Below, in pieces: positions 41,326-50,831 of a stretch of DNA of 64,000 bases. This DNA is from Brevibacillus fulvus (GTDB taxonomy: Bacteria > Bacillota > Bacilli > Brevibacillales > Brevibacillaceae): NCBI RefSeq assembly GCF_016908525.1, contig NZ_JAFBEB010000001.1:2501-66500 (forward strand), in the 5' to 3' direction. Below the pieces are notes generated by a model that was given only the letters and a program-made list of their open reading frames with translations, was not told the origin of the DNA and did not search any database. A program made the translations under genes and the position numbers. Every line of letters begins with the position of its first letter. Within the stretch, counting starts at the first letter, position 1.

Positions 41326-41673
41326 ATGCAGGAGCACATTTTGGCCAATCAGTATCGGGAAGGGCTGCGCTCCTTCGGGGAAGTGATGCCCAATGTCATG
41401 CAAGCCTACAATCAGTTCACCAACGCTTGTTTCGAAGCGGGGGAACTGTCAGTGAAGCACAAACATCTGACAGCTTTGGGGATCTCGCTGTTCAGCGGCA
41501 ATGAGCACTGTATCGTGTATCATATGGAAGGGGCGCTCAGCGAAGGTGCGTCCGAACAGGAAATTGCCGAAACGGTTGCCGTTGCCGGAGCATACGGTGG
41601 CGGAACGACTTTTTCCCACGGTGTGATTTTGATCAACGAAGTATTGCAGCAACGCCAACAGGCCAGACAATGA
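41326..41673 (+). CDS. Carboxymuconolactone decarboxylase/AhpD-like protein
   Basis: 115 residues from the ATG seven bases after AGAGGAGG. All-helical AhpD-like fold: LTALGISLFSGNEHCIVYHMEGALSEG holds the active-site region, and EIAETVAVAGAYGGG the second conserved helix. Only one cysteine is present in the usual CxxC position (EHCIVYH), so a classical AhpD dithiol reaction is unlikely. Function unknown; relatives act in peroxide defence or gamma-carboxymuconolactone decarboxylation. Confidence 0.82.
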   Translation: MQEHILANQYREGLRSFGEVMPNVMQAYNQFTNACFEAGELSVKHKHLTALGISLFSGNEHCIVYHMEGALSEGASEQEIAETVAVAGAYGGGTTFSHGVILINEVLQQRQQARQ

Positions 41674-41678
41674 AACAA

Positions 41679-41716
41679 GCAGCGGCTGTCTCCGGAGGGG
41701 ACAGCGCCGCTGCTGC
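41679..41716. terminator. Hairpin between convergent genes
   Basis: GCAGCGGCTGTCTC pairs with GGGACAGCGCCGCTGC with one bulged base. There is no T run, so termination strength is unclear. Confidence 0.45.
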
Positions 41717-41724
41717 ATTCGATT

Positions 41725-42909
41725 TCATGACTTGGACGATTGGTCTTGGGTAAGGAAGTTTTCTGCGGAAAAGGCGGCAATCCCCAAAGCGGTGGAGTAA
41801 TAGGACAAATCGGAAAATTTCAGTTGCACATGTTCCTGGTGAAAGGACAGGGTCTGACTGCGGATCACTTGTTCGATCGGTTTCCCCAACCATTGATGGG
41901 CAAGGGCCAGGCGATTGCCAATAATCACTGTTTGCGGATTTAAGCCGTTCAAAATATTATTGATGCCTATTCCGAGATAAAAGCCGATTTTATCGAAGAG
42001 CTGAATCGTTGCTTGATCCTGTGCATGTGCAAACTGGATCAGTTTTTCCAGCGACAGCTCTTTTCCGCTGGATGGAAGCAGGGCGGAGCTTCTCGCTTCT
42101 TTGAGCAAAGCTTGTTCTGAGGCGTACAGTTCCCAGCAGCCTTTGCTGCCGCAGCGGCATTCTTTTCCATTCGATTCGATCACCATATGCCCCAATTCGC
42201 CGGAAAAGCCATTGCTGCCACGATACAAACTGCCTTGCAAGATCATCCCTACCCCAATACCGATGCCCGCGCTGATATAGACCAAATTGTCGGTTTCTTT
42301 GCCGGCGCCAAACCGCATCTCGCCATAAGCGCCTGCATTGGCTTCGTTGTCAATGATCACCGGCAACTGAAACTCCCGCTCAATTTCCGTTTTTAACTGC
42401 ACATTTTTCCAGCCGAGGTTGGGGGCGAGCAATACTTTTCCTTCCATATCGACAATGCCGGGAACACCGATGCCGATGCCAACGACGCCATACGGGCTGC
42501 TCGGCGCTTGGGCGAGCAAAGAGCGAATCATTTCCTTGACAAGTTGAATGATCTCTTGGCACGGCAAATCATCGTAATCGAGATGGGCCCGTTGGATAAT
42601 ATTGCCCTGCAAGTCGGTGAGAAGGCCAAGCAAATAATTCACCCCGATATCGATGCCGATGGAGTAGGCTGCTTCCCGATTAAACAGCAGCAACACCGGA
42701 CGGCGGCCGCCGCTCGACTCGCCGGGACCGGATTCAAAAACCAGTTCTTCATGGATCAACTCGTTTACCAAAGAAGAAACTGTCCCTTTATTTAAGCCGA
42801 GGGACAAGGCGACATCCGCGCGCGAGACGGGAGCTTGTTCGATGATGGTTTGCAAGACGAGCGCTTTGTTGTTTTTTTTGACAATATGCTGATTCCAAGT
42901 CGTTTTCAT
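41725..42909 (-). CDS. xylR: Xylose operon repressor XylR (ROK family)
   Basis: 394 residues from the ATG (MKTTWNQHIV) 11 bases after AAGGA; an ATG five codons earlier is almost on top of that site. N-terminal winged helix-turn-helix (VSRADVALSLGLNKGTVSSL) and a ROK sugar-binding domain with DIGVNYLLG, IDNEANAGAYGE and the zinc motif CRCGSKGCWE. It is divergent from xylF, and a palindromic operator lies between; xylose should release it. Confidence 0.93.
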   Translation of the reverse strand: MKTTWNQHIVKKNNKALVLQTIIEQAPVSRADVALSLGLNKGTVSSLVNELIHEELVFESGPGESSGGRRPVLLLFNREAAYSIGIDIGVNYLLGLLTDLQGNIIQRAHLDYDDLPCQEIIQLVKEMIRSLLAQAPSSPYGVVGIGIGVPGIVDMEGKVLLAPNLGWKNVQLKTEIEREFQLPVIIDNEANAGAYGEMRFGAGKETDNLVYISAGIGIGVGMILQGSLYRGSNGFSGELGHMVIESNGKECRCGSKGCWELYASEQALLKEARSSALLPSSGKELSLEKLIQFAHAQDQATIQLFDKIGFYLGIGINNILNGLNPQTVIIGNRLALAHQWLGKPIEQVIRSQTLSFHQEHVQLKFSDLSYYSTALGIAAFSAENFLTQDQSSKS

Positions 42910-42981
42910 GACGTTTTTCATCCTTTCAACACACTGCGGCCAAAGTGACAGGAAGTTCTTGAGTGTTATTGTAACATAAAA

Positions 42982-43010
42982 ACTTAGTTTATCCACTAGA
43001 CAAACTAAGT
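42982..43010. promoter_or_regulatory. XylR operator
   Basis: ACTTAGTTT (42982-42990) and AAACTAAGT (43002-43010) form a palindrome with 11 bases between, like the TTAGTTTG...CAAACTAA xyl operators of Bacillus. It overlaps the -35 box of the xylF promoter. Confidence 0.85.
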
Positions 43011-43025
43011 AATGGTCAGTATAAT
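42997..43025 (+). promoter_or_regulatory. Sigma-A promoter of the xyl operon
   Basis: TAGACA (42997-43002), 17-base spacer, TATAAT (43020-43025). The -35 lies within the right half of the XylR operator, so repressor binding would block polymerase. Confidence 0.85.
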
Positions 43026-43071
43026 CTGAAATAAGGAAATCATTTGAAATAGAGTATTAGGGGGAAGGGTC

Positions 43072-44181
43072 ATGAAGAGGTTGTGGAAAGTGTTTCTGCA
43101 AATCGGTTTGACGGTTGTGCTGGCAGTGGCTGCAGCGGGGTGTGGGCAGGATGTTGCGAAAAATGAAAACGCTTCCAGTGTCAATCAAAACAGTGCGCAA
43201 GCCGAAGCGCCAAAAACAGATGCGATCAAGATCGGCTTGTCCGTATCCGACTTGACGTTGGAGCGGTGGCAGCATGACCGTGATATTTTTGTGGAGAAAG
43301 CAAAAGAGTTGGGGGCGGAAGTGCTGGTGCAATCGGCCAACGGCAATGACGCCAATCAGCTTTCGCAAATTCAAAACATGCTTTCCCAAGGAATTGACGT
43401 TCTGGTGATTATCGCCAACAATTCCGACGCGTTGACCCCAGTTGTCGATCAGGCCAAAAAAGAAGGCATTCCTGTACTGGCATACGACCGGCTGATCAAC
43501 AACAGCGAGGTCGACGCTTATGTCTCCTTCGACAATGTCAAGGTCGGCGAGATGCAAGCCGAATATCTGGTCTCGAAAATGCCAAAAGGAAACTATTTCC
43601 TGCTGGGCGGGTCGCCAACCGACAACAATGCCAAAATGTTCCGGGAAGGCCAGATGAACATTCTCAAGCCGCTGATCGACAAAGGCGACATCAAAGTGGT
43701 CGGGGACCAGTGGGCGAAAGACTGGCAGGCTTCCGAAGCGTTAAGCATTATTGAAAACGCTTTAACTGCAAACCAGAACAAAATCGATGCCATCGTTGCT
43801 TCCAATGACAATACGGCCGGCGGCGCGATTCAGGCGCTCGCTTCCCAAGGTTTGGCCGGCAAAGTGGTTATCTCCGGCCAGGATGCCGACTTGGCTGCCG
43901 TGCAGCGAATCGTTGAAGGGACCCAGTCGATGACGGTTTACAAGCCAATTCGCGAGATTGCCACCAAATGTGCCGAAGTAGCGGTGCAACTGGCGAAAAA
44001 GGAAAAAGTGCAAGCGGATGGTTCCGTCAACAACGGCAAGGTTGACGTACCGTTCATCAAACTGGCTCCGATTATGGTCGACAAAGAAAATGTGATGGAT
44101 ACGATCATCAAGGACAATTTCCACTCCTATGACGATGTTTTTAAAAATATTCCGGAAGATCAGCGTCCACCCCGTCCGTAA
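43072..44181 (+). CDS. xylF: D-xylose ABC transporter, substrate-binding lipoprotein
   Basis: 369 residues. Lipoprotein signal with AAAGC lipobox (C24), then a periplasmic-binding fold (IKIGLSVSDLTLERW, VLVIIANNSDALTP, IVASNDNTAGGAIQAL, VISGQDADLAAVQRI) typical of XylF. It captures xylose outside the membrane for XylG/XylH. GGGGAAGG precedes the ATG. A terminator hairpin directly follows, which should give more xylF than downstream transcript. Confidence 0.93.
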   Translation: MKRLWKVFLQIGLTVVLAVAAAGCGQDVAKNENASSVNQNSAQAEAPKTDAIKIGLSVSDLTLERWQHDRDIFVEKAKELGAEVLVQSANGNDANQLSQIQNMLSQGIDVLVIIANNSDALTPVVDQAKKEGIPVLAYDRLINNSEVDAYVSFDNVKVGEMQAEYLVSKMPKGNYFLLGGSPTDNNAKMFREGQMNILKPLIDKGDIKVVGDQWAKDWQASEALSIIENALTANQNKIDAIVASNDNTAGGAIQALASQGLAGKVVISGQDADLAAVQRIVEGTQSMTVYKPIREIATKCAEVAVQLAKKEKVQADGSVNNGKVDVPFIKLAPIMVDKENVMDTIIKDNFHSYDDVFKNIPEDQRPPRP

Positions 44182-44199
44182 TCCGGCGGGCTGATCACA

Positions 44200-44226
44200 G
44201 GGGGAAATGGTGTTTCCCCCTTTTTT
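44200..44226 (+). terminator. Intra-operon terminator between xylF and xylG
   Basis: GGGGGAAA (44200-44207) pairs with TTTCCCCC (44213-44220) across a five-base loop, followed by TTTTTT. Partial termination here would favour the binding protein. Confidence 0.85.
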
Positions 44227-44259
44227 CTCCTTATTCAACACACCAGGAGGTAAAGGCAG

Positions 44260-45792
44260 ATGGAACCATATGCGCTGGAGATGATCGGTATTACCAAAGA
44301 GTTTCCGGGTGTACGTGCGCTGAACCAAGTTTCCTTTGCTGTGCGCAGAGGGGAAATTCACGCGCTGTGCGGTGAAAATGGAGCGGGAAAATCAACGCTG
44401 ATGAAAATTCTCAGCGGCGTCTATCCCCATCCTACCTATGAGGGGGAAATCTTGCTCAATGGGGAACCGGTTCGTTTCAAGAACATCATCGAATCGCAAA
44501 GGGCGGGAATCGCCATCATTTACCAGGAACTGGCGCTAGTTCCGGAGATGACTGTTGCCGAAAATTTGTTTCTCAGCCATGACTATATGCGCAAGCCGGT
44601 CATTGATTGGGATTTGCTTTACGCCGAGGCGATGCGCTGGATGAACCGAATCGGCTTGCATGTGGACCCGCAAACCAAAGTGAAGCAGTTATCCGTTGGC
44701 CAACAGCAGCTGATCGAGATTGCCAAGGCATTAACGCGAAACCTGCAAATTTTGATTCTCGATGAACCTACCGCTGCTTTGACCGAGCATGAGGTGGCGA
44801 TCTTAATGAGAATCTTGAAAGAGTTGAAAGCAACAGGCGTAACCTGCATCTACATCTCCCACAAGCTGGGGGAGGTGATGGAGTTGGCCGATACCGTAAC
44901 GGTTCTGCGCGACGGCCAATCGATCGGGTCCACCCCGATCGCCGAACTGACCCAGGAAAGGATCATTACCCAAATGGTGGGCCGGCAGCTTAGCGAACTG
45001 TTTCCTTATGAGCCGCGGGACATCGGTGACAACATCCTCGAGGTGGAGAACTACTCATTTACGGCTGACTCGGGAAAGAAACTGATTGAGCAAGTTTCGT
45101 TCCAGGTGCGAAAGGGAGAAATACTGGGCATAGCCGGGCTGATGGGTTCCGGGCGGACCGAACTGTTTACCAGTTTGTTCGGCGCATTGCCGGGCAAAAA
45201 ACAGGGCATCGTGCGAATCGAGGGGAAAGTGAGCCAAATTCGCAATCCGTCTGATGCGATCCGCGCGGGGTTGGCCTATGTGTCGGAAGATCGCAAACGC
45301 TATGGTCTCGTGCTGGGGATGGACATTATCCAAAATACCACGCTGGCCGCATTGAAGAAGCTGATGAAAGGCCCAATTCTTGATCAGGCAACCGAGGTCG
45401 CCAGAACAATGGAAATCATGGAAAGAATGAGGTTGAAATCGGCCAGCCTGCAGACAAAGGTCGGGCAACTGAGCGGCGGCAATCAGCAAAAAGTAGTGTT
45501 AGGCAAGTGGATCATCAATCAGCCGAAAATTCTCATCTTGGATGAGCCGACCCGCGGAATCGATGTCGGAGCCAAATATGAAATTTACAAAACAATGAAT
45601 GAACTGGCCAAAGAAGGAGTCGCAATCATCATGATTTCATCCGAATTGCCAGAGGTGCTGGGGATGTCCGACCGGATTCTCGTCATGGCGGAGGGAACGA
45701 TCAAGGGAGAATTCCGCCGGCAGGATGCCACCCAGGAAAATATCATGGCCTGTGCAACAGGAGGGAAAAACCGTGAACAATCCGCTGTCTGA
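44260..45792 (+). CDS. xylG: D-xylose ABC transporter, ATP-binding protein
   Basis: 510 residues with two ABC domains. The first has Walker A GENGAGKST (38-46), signature LSVGQQQ and Walker B LILDEPTAAL; the second has a degenerate Walker A (GLMGSGRTE) but intact LSGGNQQK and LILDEPTRGI, as usual for sugar transporters of this group. It energises XylH. AGGAGG precedes the ATG; the 3' end overlaps xylH by 20 bases. Confidence 0.95.
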   Translation: MEPYALEMIGITKEFPGVRALNQVSFAVRRGEIHALCGENGAGKSTLMKILSGVYPHPTYEGEILLNGEPVRFKNIIESQRAGIAIIYQELALVPEMTVAENLFLSHDYMRKPVIDWDLLYAEAMRWMNRIGLHVDPQTKVKQLSVGQQQLIEIAKALTRNLQILILDEPTAALTEHEVAILMRILKELKATGVTCIYISHKLGEVMELADTVTVLRDGQSIGSTPIAELTQERIITQMVGRQLSELFPYEPRDIGDNILEVENYSFTADSGKKLIEQVSFQVRKGEILGIAGLMGSGRTELFTSLFGALPGKKQGIVRIEGKVSQIRNPSDAIRAGLAYVSEDRKRYGLVLGMDIIQNTTLAALKKLMKGPILDQATEVARTMEIMERMRLKSASLQTKVGQLSGGNQQKVVLGKWIINQPKILILDEPTRGIDVGAKYEIYKTMNELAKEGVAIIMISSELPEVLGMSDRILVMAEGTIKGEFRRQDATQENIMACATGGKNREQSAV

Positions 45793-46948
45793 AAAGGTGG
45801 AGGCGACCCCGGCCAAACGATTACAGGTTCGCTTCCGGTTTGATTTGCAATCTTATGCGCTTATTATTGCTTTGATTCTGCTGTTACTGATTTTTGGCAT
45901 TTGCACCGATGGCGAATTTCTTTCGTCGCGAAATGTTTCCAACCTGTTCACGCAAATGTCGGTAGTGGCCGTCCTCGCGATTGGCATGACTCTGGTCATC
46001 GTCGGCGGTCACATTGATTTATCTGTCGGCTCGATCGTCGGCTTGACCGGCGGTGTTGCCGCCATTCTGCAAGTCTGGTTCGGCTGGAGCACGGTCGCGG
46101 TCGTCCTGGTGGCGATTGCTGCCGGCGCTTTGCTGGGAGCCTGGCAAGGCTGGTGGGTGGCGTATCGCGCTGTTCCCGCCTTTATCGTTACACTTGGCGG
46201 GATGCTCGTTTTCCGCGGGATTCTGATCGGGATCAGCAAAGGCCAAACGATCGCTCCTTTGGAAGACAGCTTCAAGCTGATCGCCAACAGTTATCTTCCG
46301 TATGCCTTGGGCTATGGATTGGCCGGCTTGGCGGTGGTGTTGCTCTTTATGGGGACGGCCCGCAAGCGGAGTCGCCGGCAAAAGGTTGGGCTGCTCCCGG
46401 TGCCAGGCTGGATCGATTATGGCAAGGCAACGCTCTATTCGCTGCTGATCTGCCTGATCGCCTACATGCTGAACCGCTATTACGGGATTCCGCTGCCGTT
46501 GCTGATCGTCGTCTGTCTGGCGGCCATCGTCTTGTTTATTTCCGTGAAAACGTCTTTCGGCCGGTATGTTTATGCGATCGGCGGGAACGTGGAAGCGGCT
46601 TTGTTGTCCGGGATCAACATCAAGCGAAACGTTCTGTATGTATTTGTGTTGATGGGGGCATTGGCGGGAGTTGCCGGCGTACTGCTGACCAGCCGCTTGA
46701 ATGCAGCCTCCGTCAGCGCGGGCAGCAACTATGAGCTGGATGCGATCGCCGCCTGTGTCATCGGCGGAACCAGCCTGATGGGAGGCAAGGGCAACATTGT
46801 CGGCGCGATCATCGGGGCGTTGATCATGGCCAGCATCGACAACGGAATGAGCATGATGAATATCGAAACATTTTGGCAATATATCGTCAAAGGCTTGATT
46901 TTGGTCGTGGCCGTCTGGATCGATATCAGCAGCAAGCGTCAGGCATGA
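45773..46948 (+). CDS. xylH: D-xylose ABC transporter, permease
   Basis: 391 residues from the GTG ([10 protein letters not shown]) after AGGAGGGA, inside the end of xylG; an earlier in-frame ATG has no site. About ten membrane helices; [17 protein letters not shown] and the permease loop [20 protein letters not shown] are diagnostic of the XylH/RbsC family. Forms the xylose channel with XylG and XylF. Confidence 0.93.
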   Translation: MNNPLSEKVEATPAKRLQVRFRFDLQSYALIIALILLLLIFGICTDGEFLSSRNVSNLFTQMSVVAVLAIGMTLVIVGGHIDLSVGSIVGLTGGVAAILQVWFGWSTVAVVLVAIAAGALLGAWQGWWVAYRAVPAFIVTLGGMLVFRGILIGISKGQTIAPLEDSFKLIANSYLPYALGYGLAGLAVVLLFMGTARKRSRRQKVGLLPVPGWIDYGKATLYSLLICLIAYMLNRYYGIPLPLLIVVCLAAIVLFISVKTSFGRYVYAIGGNVEAALLSGINIKRNVLYVFVLMGALAGVAGVLLTSRLNAASVSAGSNYELDAIAACVIGGTSLMGGKGNIVGAIIGALIMASIDNGMSMMNIETFWQYIVKGLILVVAVWIDISSKRQA

Positions 46949-47003
46949 TGCTTCTATACTTACTCTTGAAAAAACGACGAGCAAACGAAAGGGAGGATTT
47001 TTA

Positions 47004-48329
47004 ATGGCATACTTTGCAAACGTAACCCCAATCCAATACGAAGGCGCGCGTTCCACCAATCCGCTTTCCTTCAAGTATTACAATCCCGAGGAAAAGATCG
47101 GCGGGAAGACGATGGAGGAACATCTGCGTTTTTCCGTCGCTTACTGGCATACGTTCACCTTTAAGGGGACGGATCCGTTCGGGTCGGACAATATGCCGCG
47201 GCCGTGGGACCGCTACGACAGTATGGATGCAGCCAAGGCAAGAGTAGAAGCGGCCTTTGAACTGTTTGAAAAACTGAATGTGCCGTATTTTACTTTCCAC
47301 GATGTCGATGTCGCACCGGAAGGCGGCAATCTGCGGGAAACGTATCAAAACCTCGATGTGATTGTGGCGATGCTGAAAGATTATATGAAAACGAGCAAAA
47401 CCAAGTTGCTCTGGAATACTGCCAATTTGTTTTCGCATCCCCGGTTTGTCCATGGAGCCGCCACGGCCTGCAATGCCGATGTGTTTGCCTACTCGGCGGC
47501 AAAGGTGAAGAAAGGATTGGAGATCGCCAAGGAACTGGGAGCGGAAAATTATGTATTTTGGGGCGGCCGCGAAGGATATGAAACTTTGCTCAATACGGAT
47601 ATGAAGCTGGAGTTGGATAATCTTGCCCGCTTTATGGAAATGGCGGCCAATTATGCAAAAGAAATCGGCTTTACCGGACAACTGTTGATCGAGCCCAAGC
47701 CGAAAGAGCCGACCAAGCACCAGTATGATACCGATGTCGCCACAGCGTTTGCCTTTTTGCAAAAATATCAATTGGCAGACCGGTTTAAATTTAATATTGA
47801 AGCCAACCATGCCACACTGGCGGGGCATACGTTTGAACATGAACTGCGTTTTGCGCGGATTAACGGGATGCTTGGTTCCGTCGATGCGAACCAGGGAGAC
47901 GTCCTGCTCGGCTGGGATACGGACGAATTTCCGACAGATCTGTATACAACAGTGCTGGCGATGTACGAAATTCTCAGCAATGGCGGTCTGGGAGCGGGCG
48001 GATTGAATTTTGACGCCAAGGTGCGCAGAAGCTCTTTTGAACTGGAAGATTTGTTTCACGCCCACATCGCTGGAATGGACAGCTTTGCGATCGGCCTGAA
48101 AGTTGCCCACAAACTGTTGGAAGATCAAGCGCTGGAACAGGTTATCGCCAAACGCTATGAAAGCTATCGCCACGGGATTGGGCTCGATATCGTCGAAGGG
48201 CGGGCCAATTTTCAACTGTTGGAACAGCACGCTCTGCAATTGGGCGAAATCCGCAATCAATCGGGCAAGCAGGAATCGTTGAAGGCGCTGATTAATCAAT
48301 ATTTGTTGGATGTGAACACCCGGGCGTAG
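47004..48329 (+). CDS. xylA: Xylose isomerase
   Basis: 441 residues, class II length. Active-site blocks [12 protein letters not shown] (catalytic His and Asp), [13 protein letters not shown] (lysine and metal glutamate), [11 protein letters not shown] and [18 protein letters not shown] are all present. It converts D-xylose to D-xylulose using divalent metals. GGGAGG precedes the ATG. It ends 11 bases before xylB. Confidence 0.96.
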   Translation: MAYFANVTPIQYEGARSTNPLSFKYYNPEEKIGGKTMEEHLRFSVAYWHTFTFKGTDPFGSDNMPRPWDRYDSMDAAKARVEAAFELFEKLNVPYFTFHDVDVAPEGGNLRETYQNLDVIVAMLKDYMKTSKTKLLWNTANLFSHPRFVHGAATACNADVFAYSAAKVKKGLEIAKELGAENYVFWGGREGYETLLNTDMKLELDNLARFMEMAANYAKEIGFTGQLLIEPKPKEPTKHQYDTDVATAFAFLQKYQLADRFKFNIEANHATLAGHTFEHELRFARINGMLGSVDANQGDVLLGWDTDEFPTDLYTTVLAMYEILSNGGLGAGGLNFDAKVRRSSFELEDLFHAHIAGMDSFAIGLKVAHKLLEDQALEQVIAKRYESYRHGIGLDIVEGRANFQLLEQHALQLGEIRNQSGKQESLKALINQYLLDVNTRA

Positions 48330-48340
48330 GAGGGTATGCG

Positions 48341-49840
48341 ATGAGATATGTGATCGGAATTGATCTGGGAACGAGCGGTGTCAAACTGTTGCTGGTCAAT
48401 GAAGCGGGGGAAGTCTGTCAGGAAGTGTCCCGCTCCTATCCGTTGCTCCAGGAAAAGGATGGTCACTGTGAACAAGACCCCGAGCTTTGGGTAAAGAAAA
48501 CGACGGAGGCGCTGGCGGAACTTGTCAGCGCTTTTCCGGGGCGAGTGGAAGAGATTGAGGGACTGAGTTTCTCCGGCCAAATGCACGGATTAGTTTTGCT
48601 TGACGAGCAGCAGCGGGTACTGCGGCATGCGATCCTGTGGAATGATACCCGGACGACGGAACAATGCCGGTTCATTACAGAACGGATCGGGGAAGAAACT
48701 TTGCTGCAGCTTGCCAAAAACCGGGCGTTGGAAGGTTTTACTTTGCCAAAACTGCTCTGGGTCAAGCAGCACGAGCCGGAATTGTTCCGACAAGCGAAAC
48801 TGTTTTTGCTGCCCAAAGATTATTTGCGCTTTCGGCTCACCGGTAAACTCAACAGCGAGTATTCCGATGCCGCGGGCACGCTGCTGCTGGAAGTCGGAGC
48901 CAAGCGGTGGAGCCCGCAGATCTGCGAGCAGCTCGATATTCCGCTGGAGATTTGTCCGCCGCTTGTCGAATCTCATGCCTGCGTCGGCACGATTACGGCG
49001 GAAATCGCTGAAATGACCGGCCTGGCCAAGTCGACCAAGGTGTTTGCCGGCGGAGCGGACAATGCTTGCGGAGCGATCGGGGCTGGCGTGCTGGCGGAAG
49101 GGAAAACGCTGTGCAGCATCGGGACATCCGGCGTTGTCCTGGCATATGAGCGCAGCGCGGATGTACAGTTTGCCGGACAGTTACATTGCTTTGACCATGC
49201 CGAGGAAGCGGCTTACTATTCCATGGGGGTGACCTTGGCGGCCGGACACAGCCTGAGCTGGTTCCGTGAGACGTTTGCCGAGACAGAGAAAATGGATCAT
49301 TTGCTGGCCCGTGTTGGCGAGGTGCCGATCGGCGCGAACGGCCTGCTCTTTACCCCATATATCACCGGGGAAAGGACTCCCCATGCTGATGCCGCGATCC
49401 GCGGCAGCTTCATCGGGATTGATTCCAAACATACGAAAGCTGATTTTGCCCGCGCGGTGATGGAAGGGATCACGTTTTCGCTCAAGCAAACGATTGAACT
49501 GTTGCAGGACAGCGGCAAGCCGATTCGCGAAGTGGTGGCGATTGGCGGCGGTGCGAAAAATGCGGAATGGCTGCAGATGCAGGCGGATATTTTTCAAACC
49601 GATGTCGTCAAACTGTCCAGTGAACAAGGTCCGGCGCTGGGAGCAGCGATGATCGCGGCTTACGGGTGCGGCTGGTTCGCTTCGTTGCAGGCTTGCGCCG
49701 ACCGCTTCCTGCAAGTCGTGGAAACCTACCGGCCGATCGCGGACAACGTCCAGCGTTATCGGGCGCTCTATCAACTTTATAAGCAGGTGTATGATCAGAC
49801 GAAAGACCTGTCGCACGCGTTGGCACGCTTTCGCGCATAA
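48341..49840 (+). CDS. xylB: Xylulokinase
   Basis: 499 residues, FGGY kinase. IGIDLGTSGVKLLLV opens the first ASKHA domain, the substrate aspartate is in FAGGADNACGAIGAG, GQMHGLVLLD is the XylB signature, and AIGGGAKNAEWLQMQADIF is in the C-terminal domain. It phosphorylates D-xylulose to the 5-phosphate for the pentose phosphate pathway. Last gene of the operon, closed by a terminator. Confidence 0.96.
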   Translation: MRYVIGIDLGTSGVKLLLVNEAGEVCQEVSRSYPLLQEKDGHCEQDPELWVKKTTEALAELVSAFPGRVEEIEGLSFSGQMHGLVLLDEQQRVLRHAILWNDTRTTEQCRFITERIGEETLLQLAKNRALEGFTLPKLLWVKQHEPELFRQAKLFLLPKDYLRFRLTGKLNSEYSDAAGTLLLEVGAKRWSPQICEQLDIPLEICPPLVESHACVGTITAEIAEMTGLAKSTKVFAGGADNACGAIGAGVLAEGKTLCSIGTSGVVLAYERSADVQFAGQLHCFDHAEEAAYYSMGVTLAAGHSLSWFRETFAETEKMDHLLARVGEVPIGANGLLFTPYITGERTPHADAAIRGSFIGIDSKHTKADFARAVMEGITFSLKQTIELLQDSGKPIREVVAIGGGAKNAEWLQMQADIFQTDVVKLSSEQGPALGAAMIAAYGCGWFASLQACADRFLQVVETYRPIADNVQRYRALYQLYKQVYDQTKDLSHALARFRA

Positions 49841-49885
49841 GCTTTCGTTCGGTTGCGTGTTCGCTCAACAACTAGTCAGGCGACA

Positions 49886-49920
49886 AGGGCAGCTCCTTGC
49901 AGGGATGCTGCCTTTTTGTT
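49886..49920 (+). terminator. Terminator of the xyl operon
   Basis: GGCAGC (49888-49893) pairs with GCTGCC (49907-49912), then TTTTT. Confidence 0.8.
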
Positions 49921-49933
49921 TCGGGAAAAACAA

Positions 49934-49962
49934 TTGAGCTATGCAAAAGGGACGTGTATACT
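49934..49962 (+). promoter_or_regulatory. Sigma-A promoter of the YlmA-like gene
   Basis: TTGAGC (49934-49939), 17-base spacer, TATACT (49957-49962), 46 bases before the start codon. Confidence 0.65.
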
Positions 49963-50008
49963 CTATAAGAGTCAGACTGTTCGTACAATGAGGGAAAGGT
50001 GAGGAAGG

Positions 50009-50785
50009 ATGATAGTTGAACTAAAAAATGTGTCGTGGCAACGAGATGAGCGCGTGATTGTGCGCGATGTCAACTGGCAGGTGAAACAAGGCGAACATTG
50101 GTGTCTGGTCGGCTTGAACGGTTCCGGCAAAACGACCTTGCTCAATTTGATCACGGGTCATATTTGGCCGACAAAAGGGGAAGTTTCCGTCTTGGGTCAT
50201 AAATTTGGCGAAGTCGATTTGCGCGAATTGCGAAAGCAAATCGGCTGGGTCAGTTCTGCCTTGCAAGTTAATTTGCATGGGCAGGATCGTGCGCAAGAAA
50301 TCGTGGTCAGCGGCAAGTTCGCCACGATTGGTCTATATACGGAGCCAACCGGCGAGGACCGGGCAAGAGCGCTGGAATTGCTGGAATTTTTCCGCTGTTC
50401 TCACTTGGTCGGACGGACTTACGCCACCTTGTCGCAAGGGGAGAAGCAAAAAGTGCTGATCGCCCGGGCATTGATGGCTTCCCCGAAGTTGCTGATCCTT
50501 GATGAGCCGTGCACCGGACTGGATTTGCTGGCCCGTGAGCAACTGCTGGAGGTGATCAGCCAGATCGCGGAACAGCCAGAAGCGCCGACGCTGCTGTATG
50601 TTACGCATCATATCGAAGAAATTTTGCCGTGCTTCAGCCATACGCTGCTGATTAAAGACGGCAGCGTTTACCAAGCGGCACAAACCAAAAGCTTGCTCAC
50701 TTCCGAGACGTTAAGCGGATTTTTTGGGGTTCCGATCCATACGCAGGAAGAAAACGAACGAATCTGGATTTCCATTGGCACATAA
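50009..50785 (+). CDS. ylmA: ABC transporter ATP-binding protein, YlmA type
   Basis: 258 residues, a single ABC domain with Walker A GLNGSGKTT, signature LSQGEKQKVLIARAL and Walker B LLILDEPCTGLD followed by the switch histidine in YVTHHIEE. The closest known relatives are B. subtilis YlmA and ModF-like ATPases, which occur without a permease. No membrane partner is adjacent: the next gene encodes a different transporter type. Role unknown. Confidence 0.82.
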   Translation: MIVELKNVSWQRDERVIVRDVNWQVKQGEHWCLVGLNGSGKTTLLNLITGHIWPTKGEVSVLGHKFGEVDLRELRKQIGWVSSALQVNLHGQDRAQEIVVSGKFATIGLYTEPTGEDRARALELLEFFRCSHLVGRTYATLSQGEKQKVLIARALMASPKLLILDEPCTGLDLLAREQLLEVISQIAEQPEAPTLLYVTHHIEEILPCFSHTLLIKDGSVYQAAQTKSLLTSETLSGFFGVPIHTQEENERIWISIGT

Positions 50786-50831
50786 CGCAACAACTTGTTT
50801 GACAATTGACCCGAAGGAATGTGATGACAAC

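Noticed and set aside
46019-47074. 351-codon minus-strand frame antisense to xylH
   Set aside because: Histidine/glutamine/aspartate-rich composition typical of the reverse of a membrane-protein gene; no start signal.
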